Shown: in pieces, positions 49,794 through 58,118 of the stretch
Layout: every line of letters begins with the position of its first letter
Position numbering within the stretch: the stretch's first letter is position 1
Source: Nonomuraea sp. NBC_00507
Lineage (GTDB): Bacteria; Actinomycetota; Actinomycetes; Streptosporangiales; Streptosporangiaceae
Assembly (NCBI RefSeq): GCF_036013525.1
Contig: NZ_CP107853.1
Coordinates: forward strand, 1,302,001-1,366,000
Direction: 5' to 3'
Length of the DNA stretch: 64,000 nt
Notes under the pieces: model-generated
The model's input: only the letters and a program-made list of their open reading frames with translations
Told to the model about the DNA's origin: nothing
Database searches by the model: none
Program-made: the position numbers and the translations under genes

Positions 49794-51962
49794 ATGGAGA
49801 GACTCTCGGCCTTCGTTCTGCGACGCAAGGGACTGGTCGCAATGCTGGCCCTGCTGGCGTTCTTCCTCGGCATGGGCGCCACCCCCATCGCCATCCAACG
49901 CCTGTCCGAGGAGTACGCCCACCCGGGCATGCCCGCCTTCGACGCCAACCAGGAGATCGTTCGGATCTACGGCAACGGCGGCTACCAGCGGCCGTTCGTC
50001 CCGGTCGTGGTCCTGCCGGAGGGGCAGCGCGCGGACGCGAGCAAGAACGCGATCGGCAGGGCCTTCGGCGCGGTGGCCGCCAAGCTGCCGCAGGCCCGCG
50101 TCGTGTCCTTTGCCGACACCGGCGACCCACGACTGGTCGGTGCCGACGGCCGCACCACGTTCGGCCTGGTGTATCCCGGCACCTACTCCGACGGCAGCCC
50201 GCCGGGCGGCGGGCTCGGCGAGACGCCCGACGAGAGCCCGATCATCGTCGCGGCGATGATCCCGCACCTGCCGCCCGGCACCCAGGTGCACGTCACCGGG
50301 TTGGACACGCTCGCGCCCAGCGTGGACGCGGGCGGCGTGGACGTGTCCGCCAAGATCGGCATCGGCGTGCTCGCTGCGGTGGTCGTGCTGTTCCTGGTGT
50401 TCCGCTCGATGCTGGCGCTCGTCCCCATCCTCATCTCGGTTCTGTCGATCTTCGGATCGTTCATCGTGATCCTGCTGCTCACGCTCGTGATGACGGTGCA
50501 CGACGTGGCGCTGACCACCATGCCGCTGCTCGGCTTCGGCATCGCCGTCGACTACTCACTGCTGCTGGTCGCCCGCTGGCGCGAGGAACAGGCCAACGGC
50601 CACCGCGGTGACGAGGCGGTGCACCGGGCCATGGCGGGCGCCGGCCGCGCGGTGCTGTTCAGCGGCGTGGCGGTGGCCATCGGGCTGGTGACCATGGTGG
50701 TGCTGCCGGTGCCGTTCCTGCGCAGTCTGGGCATCGCCGGCATGATCATCGCCGCGGTGAGCGTGGCCGCGACGCTGACCGTGCTGCCGGTGCTGCTCGC
50801 GCTCACCGGCCAGCGGCTGGATCGCCGGGCCGCGACGGGCCGGCGCTTCGCCCGAGAGGCCGACGCCGGGCGGGCTTGGTCGGCCTGGGCGCGCGGCGTC
50901 GTACGGCTGCGCTGGCCTGCGGCGCTGGTCTCCGGCGGCCTGCTGCTGGCCCTGGCGCTGACCGGGCTCGGCGTCAATCTGGGCCTGCCTGAGAGCCGGA
51001 ACCTGCTGATGACCGGGCCGGGGCACCAGGGCCTGACCGCGCTCACCGGGGCGGGCCTGCCCGCCGGCTCGATCACGCCGATCGATGCCCTGGTCACCGG
51101 CGACCCGGCGGCCGCCGTCGAGCGCATCAAGCGAGTCGAGGGCGTGGCCACCGTGCTCGCGCCGCAGACGCCCGCCTGGCGGCGCGACAGCACCGCGGTC
51201 ATCGCGGTGCTGCCGGCGGCCGAGAACGGCACCGCGGCCGGCGAGGCCGCCATCACCCGTGTCCGCGCCGCCGCCCAGGACGACGTGCGGGTCGGCGGGA
51301 ATGCAGCGCAGAGCATGGATTTCCAGCAACACACCTACGGAGCCTTCCCGTGGATGCTGGCGCTGATCGCGCTGGTCACGTTCGTGATGCTGGCCCGGGC
51401 GTTCCGGTCGCTGCTGCTGCCGCTCAAGGCGATCGCGCTCAATCTGCTCTCGCTCGGCGCGGTGATCGGCGCCATGGTGCTGCTGTGGCAGTTCGGCTGG
51501 GGCACCCGGGAGATCCTGGACATCCAGCCCACCGGCTCGATCGGCGAGTTCGTCCCCCTGACGATCTTCGCGTTCCTGTACGGGCTCAGCATGGACTATG
51601 AGGTGTTCATCCTGGCCCGGATGCGCGAGGAGTACGACAAGTCCGGCGACACCCGCCAGGCGGTCGTGGAGGGCGTCGGCCGCACCGGGCGGCTGGTGAG
51701 CTCGGCCGCGCTGATCCTGTTCATCTCATTCGCCGCCCTGGCCATGACCCCGGAACTGGACGTCAAAGTCTTCGCCAGCGGCCTGGCGCTCGGCATCCTG
51801 CTGGACGCCACCCTCATTCGCGGCGTCCTGGTCCCCGCCGTCGTGGCGATGATGGGCCGGTGGAACTGGTGGCTGCCGGGCTTGGCGGCCCGCCTGCTGC
51901 GCGTCGATCCCTCGCCGCTGCGAGACGAACACCCCGAGCGGGTCCCCGAGCCCGTCAGCTGA
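49794..51962 (+). CDS. MMPL-family RND exporter
   Basis: 722 residues from ATG 49794. Two repeated halves, each with an N-terminal helix, an extracytoplasmic loop (about 30-190, 420-530) and a five-helix bundle. The proton-relay DY pairs are present in GFGIAVDYSLLL and LYGLSMDYEVFI. MMPL proteins of actinomycetes export lipids, siderophores or antibiotics. The divergent two-component system 112 bases away is the likely regulator. Confidence 0.9.
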   Translation: MERLSAFVLRRKGLVAMLALLAFFLGMGATPIAIQRLSEEYAHPGMPAFDANQEIVRIYGNGGYQRPFVPVVVLPEGQRADASKNAIGRAFGAVAAKLPQARVVSFADTGDPRLVGADGRTTFGLVYPGTYSDGSPPGGGLGETPDESPIIVAAMIPHLPPGTQVHVTGLDTLAPSVDAGGVDVSAKIGIGVLAAVVVLFLVFRSMLALVPILISVLSIFGSFIVILLLTLVMTVHDVALTTMPLLGFGIAVDYSLLLVARWREEQANGHRGDEAVHRAMAGAGRAVLFSGVAVAIGLVTMVVLPVPFLRSLGIAGMIIAAVSVAATLTVLPVLLALTGQRLDRRAATGRRFAREADAGRAWSAWARGVVRLRWPAALVSGGLLLALALTGLGVNLGLPESRNLLMTGPGHQGLTALTGAGLPAGSITPIDALVTGDPAAAVERIKRVEGVATVLAPQTPAWRRDSTAVIAVLPAAENGTAAGEAAITRVRAAAQDDVRVGGNAAQSMDFQQHTYGAFPWMLALIALVTFVMLARAFRSLLLPLKAIALNLLSLGAVIGAMVLLWQFGWGTREILDIQPTGSIGEFVPLTIFAFLYGLSMDYEVFILARMREEYDKSGDTRQAVVEGVGRTGRLVSSAALILFISFAALAMTPELDVKVFASGLALGILLDATLIRGVLVPAVVAMMGRWNWWLPGLAARLLRVDPSPLRDEHPERVPEPVS

Positions 51963-52232
51963 TGGACAGCGATACGGCCACCGCCCGTGCGGGCGGTGGC
52001 CAGGGTTCGCGGCGCCCGGGGCCGTACCTGCCCCGGCTCGCGATCTCCATCACCGTCGCGGACGGCACCGCCGACCTGAGGGTTATCGGCGCGACGGTCC
52101 GGGACACCGCGGTCACCGTCACCGGTTGCTCAACCGGGCCCTCAGCACTAGCTCGTCCGCCGCCGACCGCTGCGACCAGCGCTGGGTAAACCGTTTGGCG
52201 GCGGGGCCGTCCCCTGGCAGGGTCATGATCTT
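51963..52232. other. intergenic region
   Basis: 270 bases between the exporter and kinase genes. An open stretch (YLPRLAISITVADGTADLRV) just after the MMPL stop resembles coding sequence but has no clear end or family. No terminator hairpin was seen. Confidence 0.35.
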
Positions 52233-53048
52233 ATGAGCAGCCGCCCCGCCATCACTGAGGTTCCGTCCGGGCCGGTGCCCGTCCCCGGCATCGTCACGAC
52301 GCTCGCCGGTGACGCCGCCATCACCCCCGTGTGGCGCAACGAGCTCGGCGGCCTGACCTTCCGCCTGGACGACGGAAGTGACGGCACCAGATACGTCAAG
52401 TGGATCGCCACCGGCACCCCTGAGATCGACCTGCCCGGCGAAGCCGAGCGCCTGGCCTGGGCGCAGCGCTGGGTGCGCGTCCCGCCGCTCCTCGACCACG
52501 GCACCGACGCCGACGGTGCGTGGCTGCTCACCGCGGCCGTATCCGGCCGGTCGGCGGTGGAGCCCCGGTGGAAGGCCGAGCCCGCCACCGCGGCGGCCGC
52601 GATCGGCCGTGGACTGCGTCTGCTCCACAACGCCCTACCGACGGAGGGATGCCCGTTCGACTGGAGCGTCGAGCGGCGGCTCGTCCGCGCCGACGAGCGC
52701 ATCGCCGACGGCGAGGGACCGGCCGACTGGTCCCCCGAGCACCGGCATCTTGGGCTCGCCGAGGCCCGGGCGCGGCTCGGCGAACCGCCCGCGATCGACC
52801 GGCTCGTGGTCTGCCACGGGGACGCCTGCGCCCCCAACACCTTGCTGGACGACGACGGCACCTTCGCCGCGCACGTCGACCTGGGTTCGCTCGGGGTGGC
52901 CGACCGGTGGGCGGACCTGGCGGTCGCGACGTGGAGCCTCGGATGGGACTACGGCCCCGGCTTCGAGGGCATCCTGTACGACGCCTACGGGATCGACCCC
53001 GACCCAGAGCGCATCGCCTACTACCGCCTGCTCTACGACCTGGCGTGA
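52233..53048 (+). CDS. APH(3')-type aminoglycoside phosphotransferase family protein
   Basis: 271 residues. Kinase-like fold with the catalytic loop VCHGDACAPNTLL (Brenner-type HGDxxxxN), the DFG-equivalent HVDLGSLGVADRWADLAVAT and the Lys-bearing YVKWIATG segment. These are diagnostic of APH(3') enzymes. It could phosphorylate an aminoglycoside or another hydroxylated metabolite. Resistance is not proven by sequence. No clear ribosome site: CAGGGTCATGATCTT precedes ATG 52233. Confidence 0.85.
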   Translation: MSSRPAITEVPSGPVPVPGIVTTLAGDAAITPVWRNELGGLTFRLDDGSDGTRYVKWIATGTPEIDLPGEAERLAWAQRWVRVPPLLDHGTDADGAWLLTAAVSGRSAVEPRWKAEPATAAAAIGRGLRLLHNALPTEGCPFDWSVERRLVRADERIADGEGPADWSPEHRHLGLAEARARLGEPPAIDRLVVCHGDACAPNTLLDDDGTFAAHVDLGSLGVADRWADLAVATWSLGWDYGPGFEGILYDAYGIDPDPERIAYYRLLYDLA

Positions 53049-53419
53049 CCGCCCACACCTCTCAGATGACGGTGCGGCCGAGGCCGCCGGCCAGGTCGTC
53101 GAGAGCTCGTGGGGTACAGGGCGGAGCGGGGCGAACGAGCCGCCCCCAGTGCCGGGGGCAGGCCGCCGTAGATCGCGTACCACCGGCCGGGCCGCCGAGG
53201 GTCCGCCCGGCTGTCCAGATAAGAACGCCCTCGGCTGCCACGCCTTCACCCGCGCCGACACCGGCATCGGGCTGCGTCCCTTCCACGACCGGGCCGTGGC
53301 CGGCGAGCGAAACCTTGGGGAGCCACGACGATGAGCACACCGTCGCCCTGACGCAAGTAAGGACACAAGCTGGTCTTTCGGGCATGTCGGGCCCAGCACG
53401 GCTTTCCTTCACTCCTACC
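53049..53419. other. intergenic region with no recognised gene
   Basis: About 370 bases. Frames on both strands are short or of shadow composition. Nothing could be assigned. Confidence 0.4.
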
Positions 53420-53596
53420 ATGATCACAACTCGCCGCAACACCGCGGCCGTCCTCCTCACCATGATCACCCTTCCCCTGTCGATCACGACGGCCGCCTCG
53501 ATATCGTCCCCGGGCCGCCGCAGCCTCCTCGCGGTCGGATCCCTGCCCTTGCGGGAACCCGCTTCCTGCGGTGCGCGTACACGGGCGGGTCTCTGA
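53420..53596 (+). pseudogene. orphan signal-peptide fragment
   Basis: 58 codons. MITTRRNTAAVLLTMITLPL followed by SITTAASISS looks like a Sec signal peptide, but the rest (GRRSLLAVGSLPLREPASC) is not a plausible mature protein. It runs into the ligase remnant. No ribosome site. Confidence 0.3.
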
Positions 53597-53883
53597 CGCT
53601 CTCAGTTTCCCTTCGGCTGTTGACGGCGAGTACGTCCGTCTGTGGCCGCTCGCCTTCGCCTCGCTGCTGGACCGGGTACCCGGCATCGAACGTTTCCAGA
53701 TCGTCCAGACCGCTCCCTCCGCCTTTCGCGTCCGCCTCCTGCCCACCCCGGGAGCCGACCCGAACCCGGCTTTGGAACATGGCCCTCGACGAGATCACCC
53801 GCCTGGTCGCGGCCGTTCCCACTAACGAATGGCTAACAAACGATCAAAAGCCGCCTCCCGATCATCCGGGAAACGGCCTCTGA
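53571..53883 (+). pseudogene. C-terminal remnant of a phenylacetate-CoA ligase-like AMP-forming enzyme
   Basis: The frame from 53571 gives VRVHGRVSDALSF, DGEYVRLWPLAFASLLDRVP, GIERFQIVQTAPSAFRVRLL and PGADPNPA. After a frameshift near 53770 it continues as LWNMALDEITRLVAAV. This is the C-terminal domain of PaaK-like ligases. The catalytic N-terminal domain is gone, and the end runs into the 49-base repeat. Confidence 0.55.
53802..53850 (+). repeat. 49-base exact repeat, copy 2
   Basis: Identical to 40715-40763. Its first 14 bases encode LVAAV in the ligase remnant. It is followed by CCGCCTCCCGATCATCCGGG, which can form a small hairpin. Confidence 0.85.
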
Positions 53884-54051
53884 ACTGGTCAAATCTGTGG
53901 GGCTACCAGGACTTGAGCCTGAGACCTCTTCCTTATCAGCACGATCAACGGCCGTGTCCTACGGCTCCCGCCACGGAATGCGCTGGTGTATCCGGCTGAG
54001 TTGATCTGGCTTCGTTCGGGGCCGTTGCCGTCTTCGTTGCCGTCAGGCGTC

Positions 54052-54135
54052 TCACTTATCGCGCTGGTCGTAGATGGCAAGCGCGACGGCACCAACCATG
54101 AACCCGATGCCTATCAGGGCACATGAGATCGCGAA
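54052..54135 (-). pseudogene. membrane-helix C-terminal remnant
   Basis: Codons for GFAISCALIGIGFMVGAVAL then AIYDQRDK and a stop. A single membrane helix and a charged tail, joined out of frame to the LuxR remnant. Origin unknown. Confidence 0.3.
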
Positions 54136-54337
54136 TCCTGGCTCTTGGTGATGCTGCCAATGTGCTTGTGCACGGCATTGTCGCTGATCATCAGCTGCTC
54201 GGCGATGTCGGCATTGCCCTGATCCTGCGCCATGAGGGTGAGCACTTCGCGCTCTCACTCAGCTCAGCGACACGTTTGGTGAGACGGTCCAGATCGGCGG
54301 GATCGGCCCCAACCAGCGACCCGAACTCCACCCCCAC
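54115..54337 (-). pseudogene. LuxR-type regulator remnant (HTH part)
   Basis: One frame reads EFGSLVGADPADLDRLTKRV and AELSE; the next frame continues REVLTLMAQDQGNADIAEQL and MISDNAVHKHIGSI. This is the NarL/LuxR helix-turn-helix of a response regulator, with one frameshift and no receiver domain. It lies at the left edge of the candidate peptide cluster. Confidence 0.55.
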
Positions 54338-54433
54338 AGCAGCCTCCGCCCGGGGGCACCCGGCCGGAGGCGGGACACCGAGCAGGGCGGCCGCGCGGCA
54401 ATGCCGCCGCCGACGGGCCGTTGCCGCTTCGTG

Positions 54434-55042
54434 CTACGGAGCCAGGAAACCGGTGATCGAGCGCCGGAGATTGTCCCCAGCACTCGCCTCCACCTTCCTG
54501 ACCCGGTGAAACGTACCGGCCACCATCACCACGAGCCGGTTCGGCCGCGGCGCTATGGACGTAGCCGGCATGGGCGCGTTCATCAGGTCCTTGGGGATGT
54601 CAAGCTCGACACAGGGCACCTCGTCCACCGAGCAGTCGAACAGCTCGAGTTCGCCGCCCCACGTCGCTCGCCACTCGCTCGACAGGTACAGCGTGAACGC
54701 CGCGCCGCGGCCGCGCCCGTCGTCGTGCCAGCCTAATCCGGAGCCTCGGCCGTATCTCCAGAACCTGAAATGCTCACAGTCCGCGAGCTTCAGATCCAGG
54801 GCTTCAAGCCCCTTCCGAATGGCCGACTTCACCGCTTCGCCATGGTCGTCGCCAACCTTTGCCGAGGCGAAAGAGGAGTCGGCGTGGAATGCCACCCCGT
54901 CGAATACCGGGTCGATCGAGCTGAAGGAGGGCCGATGCTTCACCGACCGCTCTTCCTTCGCCCATGCGTCGAAGGCGTCCTGATGCAGCGCATTGTCGAT
55001 CACGACGAATCGTCGCCCAAGCGCGGTGGCCACGCTGCTCAT
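54434..55042 (-). CDS. 2-oxoglutarate/Fe(II) oxygenase, prolyl-4-hydroxylase-like
   Basis: 202 residues from ATG 55042, overlapping the JmjC gene stop (ATGA). Double-stranded beta-helix oxygenase (2OG-FeII_Oxy_3 type). Iron ligands His106 and Asp108 in GLGWHDDGRG and distal His179 in AGTFHRVRKV. Arg193/Arg194 (NLRRSITGF) would bind 2-oxoglutarate. WGGELELFDC is the usual core strand. Last gene of the seven-gene operon. In the candidate peptide pathway it would hydroxylate a residue of the peptide; the real substrate is not known. Confidence 0.85.
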   Translation of the reverse strand: MSSVATALGRRFVVIDNALHQDAFDAWAKEERSVKHRPSFSSIDPVFDGVAFHADSSFASAKVGDDHGEAVKSAIRKGLEALDLKLADCEHFRFWRYGRGSGLGWHDDGRGRGAAFTLYLSSEWRATWGGELELFDCSVDEVPCVELDIPKDLMNAPMPATSIAPRPNRLVVMVAGTFHRVRKVEASAGDNLRRSITGFLAP

Positions 55043-55809
55043 CCTTGTCCCTTCCGCTGTCCGGACGCTTGCGCGGCGGCCAATCGCACGCGTCTCGTGA
55101 TCTCGCGCCACGTCTCGTTTTTGGTTCTCGCCAGCGTCGCCTGCACCGTGTGGATGTTGGCGGCGTTGACGAAGTTTCCCGTGATGGAGATGGTGTCTCC
55201 GATGTTGGCGACCTCGTGCGCCCATCCCCCGGGAACGAACAGCAGATCTCCGGGCTGCTGGGTGCACGTGTACTCGAAATCTCCGACGTCCGGCAGCGTC
55301 TCCGCCACGGCTTCGCTGAGCAGGCCGGCTTGCACCGAACGCTGGGGTGACATGATGCGCCACTCCTTGACACCGCTCATGAGCGCGTTCCAGGCCGAGC
55401 TGCCCATCGTGTCCAGGTGGAGTGACGTACCGGTCCCAGAAGGACCGACGAATATCCAGGTCCACGCGGGACGGACGGAGTCGGGCAGCCAGTCGTACCA
55501 GGATTCGAATGCGAGGGGCAGCTCGCCGACCAGTTCATCGCGGTTGTCGTGAACGTTCCAGCAGATGTACCACGGATCGGCTTTGTCGCAGCCGCTGTTG
55601 AGCTCGATGGCCTCCCCGAGAGTCATCGACCGGTCCTCGCTGCCCTTACGCGTGGCACCTACCACTTGCGCCTGAAAGCGTGTGAAGAATTCGCCGCTGC
55701 GGACCGATCTCGTCAGCGGCCATTCCCTGGCTTCCTGCCTGACAACCAGCGGTTCCCGTCCCCCGGCCTCCGCGCGCTCGGGCAAGGGGTATGTGAGTGA
55801 TTCAGCCAC
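55039..55809 (-). CDS. JmjC-domain (Cupin_8, JMJD6/FIH-like) oxygenase
   Basis: 256 residues from GTG 55809 (AGGAG eight bases upstream; GTG 55815 is too close to it). Overlaps the GTPase gene by eight bases. JmjC fold: WTWIFVGPSGTGTSLHLDTM with iron ligands His131 and Asp133, then SGVKEWRIMSP and PGDLLFVPGGWAHEVANIGD with His198. The TSLHxD and Lys/Thr positions match 2-oxoglutarate-using protein hydroxylases. Such enzymes hydroxylate Asn, Asp, Lys or other side chains in proteins and peptides, which supports a peptide substrate. Confidence 0.85.
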   Translation of the reverse strand: MAESLTYPLPERAEAGGREPLVVRQEAREWPLTRSVRSGEFFTRFQAQVVGATRKGSEDRSMTLGEAIELNSGCDKADPWYICWNVHDNRDELVGELPLAFESWYDWLPDSVRPAWTWIFVGPSGTGTSLHLDTMGSSAWNALMSGVKEWRIMSPQRSVQAGLLSEAVAETLPDVGDFEYTCTQQPGDLLFVPGGWAHEVANIGDTISITGNFVNAANIHTVQATLARTKNETWREITRRVRLAAAQASGQRKGQG

Positions 55810-56839
55810 GCTCACGTCTCCTGATTCCCTTGGACACTGCCTTCCACTTCGCCTTCTCGGCCGCCCGTGCGATCGGATCGTTCTTTCGTGCCTCATGCGC
55901 CATCTGCCGCTGAATGGCATCCCACGCGTCCAGCCGGCGCTTCGGCATCTGACCGCTTCCCACCGCATGCCGTACGGCGCAGCCCGGCTCGTGCTCGTGG
56001 GTGCAATCCGAGAAACGACATCCCTCGGCCAGTTCGGCGATCTCAGTGAAGACATCGGTGATCGCTTCTTGGCTGGCGGACAGGTCCAGCGCACGGATAC
56101 CGGGCAGATCGATCAGGACGCCGCCGCCCGTCACGGGATGCAGCCGCCGCGTGGTCGTGGTGTGGCGGCCTTCCCCATCTCGCGCGACGGCGGCGACACG
56201 TTCGTCGTGATCGCCGAGGAGGTTCAGCAACGACGTCTTCCCTACGCCGCTGGCGCCGAGCAGAGTCGATGTCGTCCCAGGGCCCATGAGCTCTCGCAGG
56301 CGTTCCACCCCCTCGCCCGTGACCGAGCTGGTGGCCACAACCTCCACCCCCGGCACCAGGGGCCGCGCCTGGGTGATCGTTTCCGGCACATCGACGCATG
56401 CGTCGCACTTGGTGAGGGCCAATACGGGCACAGCGCCGCTGTCCCAGGCCATGACCGTCAGCCGCTCGGCCATCTTCTGGTTGAGTCCTCGATCGACCGG
56501 CACCGTCACCACGACGGTGTCCACGTTCGCGGCAAGGATCTGCACGCCTCGTGCGCTCCGGCTGGGGCGCGTCAGCAACGTACGGCGCGGCAGGACCTCC
56601 ACGACCTCCTCGCCCAGCATCGTGATCCAGTCTCCGGTGACCGGGGTGACGTCGAGCGTGCCACTGAGCCTGACGCCGGCATGACGAACCCAGCCGGCCT
56701 CGCTGCCCGGGTCGACGACGCAGGCCTCCGTGACGCTTCCGTGCACGACGGCGATCCGCGCCGGTACCGTGTCCCGGCGCGGCCAAGCGACTCCGGCCGG
56801 CCAGCCGAGCGCCGCGAGCCCGTACGTCCAGTCAGGCAT
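55802..56839 (-). CDS. rsgA: RsgA-type circularly permuted GTPase
   Basis: 345 residues from ATG 56839, which overlaps the MFS gene stop by eight bases. N-terminal OB-fold, then GTPase motifs in permuted order: G4 TKCD (143-146), G1 GASGVGKT (195-202), G3 DLPGIR (244-249). A C-terminal zinc domain has Cys274, Cys279, His281 and Cys287 (GCRFSDCTHEHEPGC). RsgA binds the 30S subunit late in assembly. All key motifs are intact. Its place inside a biosynthetic operon, translationally coupled to oxygenase and exporter genes, is unusual and suggests a dedicated paralogue, perhaps for self-protection (inference). Confidence 0.88.
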   Translation of the reverse strand: MPDWTYGLAALGWPAGVAWPRRDTVPARIAVVHGSVTEACVVDPGSEAGWVRHAGVRLSGTLDVTPVTGDWITMLGEEVVEVLPRRTLLTRPSRSARGVQILAANVDTVVVTVPVDRGLNQKMAERLTVMAWDSGAVPVLALTKCDACVDVPETITQARPLVPGVEVVATSSVTGEGVERLRELMGPGTTSTLLGASGVGKTSLLNLLGDHDERVAAVARDGEGRHTTTTRRLHPVTGGGVLIDLPGIRALDLSASQEAITDVFTEIAELAEGCRFSDCTHEHEPGCAVRHAVGSGQMPKRRLDAWDAIQRQMAHEARKNDPIARAAEKAKWKAVSKGIRRRERG

Positions 56840-58118
56840 TGTGGCCTGCCAGGTCCCCGGCGGAGTCCTCGACGTACGGATCGCGCAGTCCCGAACGCGC
56901 GATTGCCCAGACGAGCACCGCACCGGCGGTGGCTACGATGACGCCCGCCAGCCCGACCAGGTACGCCGTTCGCCCCACCAGATTCGCCAGCGGTAGCGCG
57001 ATCGCGAAACCCAGCGGGACCATCGCGGTGGTCATCGTGGTCTCGAATGACCCCACCCGCGAGAGCATCGATTTGGGGACCGTAAGCTGCACCAGGGTGT
57101 CGAAGACCACGCCGGCGACTCCCGATGCGAGGTTCGTCAGGAACATCGCTACCGCGATCACCATGATGTCCTGCCCGTACGCCAGGGCGATCAACTGCAC
57201 CGGCATCGACACGACCAGCAGGGTGACGATGAGCAGCCCGCGCCATTCGACGCGCACATGCCCGCTCACCAGCGCTCCCAGCAGCCCGCCTGCGGCCAGG
57301 AACGTCACGATGACACCCCACTGCTCGATGCTTCCGAACCTGTCTTGCACGGTTATCGGCCCGAGCACGCTCACTGAAGCCAAGCCGATCTGGGTCGGAA
57401 CCCAGACGAGGATCGCGCCCAGGATCAGCGGTAGGCGCGGCATGAGGCGCACCGCGTCAAGGAAGCGCACGCGTTCCCTCCTGGCGCCCTTGGCGGCTCC
57501 GGCCTTCGGTTCATGCCGGCGCGGGCTCAGCCGCCACAGCCAAGCCAGCGAGATCAAGGAGATGACGAAGGTGGCGGCGTCGAAGAAGAGCGCGAGCGGG
57601 ACACCTCCGACCACCACCAGCAGCGACGCGAGCGCGGGCCCGGCCAGCCTTCCGGTGTTGCCGGCGACGTCGAGCCAGGAGTTGGCCTTTTGAAGCTGGG
57701 TGGAGTCGACCAGGTCAGGCAGCAGCCCGACCGCGCCCGGCATGAAGAAGGCGGTCGCCGCGCCGTAGACCGCCGCGGATGCCACTAGGTGCCATAGCTG
57801 CGCGTGCCCGAGGGCAAAGGTGAGCGCCGGAAATATCTGGGCGGCGAGGCGGACGACATCCGCCCCGAACATGACGGGCAGCCGCCCGATGCGATCGGGC
57901 AGGCTGCCTCCATGGGCGATGAAGACGAACCTCGACAGCCACAGGGCCAGCAGCACCATCGGAATGCCCCGGCCGTCAGGCGCGACGGCGAGGGCGGCGA
58001 ATGCGAAGGTGACCGAGACGACGCCATCCCCCAGCCGCGAGACCGCCTGCCCCGCCAGGTAGACCCTGTACAGCGGCGAGGACAGGGGCGAAGCGGATAC
58101 GGCGTGGGCGTCAGTCAT
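56832..58118 (-). CDS. MFS exporter of the candidate peptide cluster
   Basis: 428 residues, 12 membrane helices. MFS_3/EntS-like motifs: YRVYLAGQAVSRLGDGVVSV, HGGSLPDRIGRLPVMFGADV, TVPKSMLSRVGSFETTMT. The ATG overlaps the arginase-like gene stop (ATGA). Members of this group export small products such as siderophores and macrolides. Here it is the best candidate to export the mature product. Confidence 0.88.
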   Translation of the reverse strand: MTDAHAVSASPLSSPLYRVYLAGQAVSRLGDGVVSVTFAFAALAVAPDGRGIPMVLLALWLSRFVFIAHGGSLPDRIGRLPVMFGADVVRLAAQIFPALTFALGHAQLWHLVASAAVYGAATAFFMPGAVGLLPDLVDSTQLQKANSWLDVAGNTGRLAGPALASLLVVVGGVPLALFFDAATFVISLISLAWLWRLSPRRHEPKAGAAKGARRERVRFLDAVRLMPRLPLILGAILVWVPTQIGLASVSVLGPITVQDRFGSIEQWGVIVTFLAAGGLLGALVSGHVRVEWRGLLIVTLLVVSMPVQLIALAYGQDIMVIAVAMFLTNLASGVAGVVFDTLVQLTVPKSMLSRVGSFETTMTTAMVPLGFAIALPLANLVGRTAYLVGLAGVIVATAGAVLVWAIARSGLRDPYVEDSAGDLAGHNA

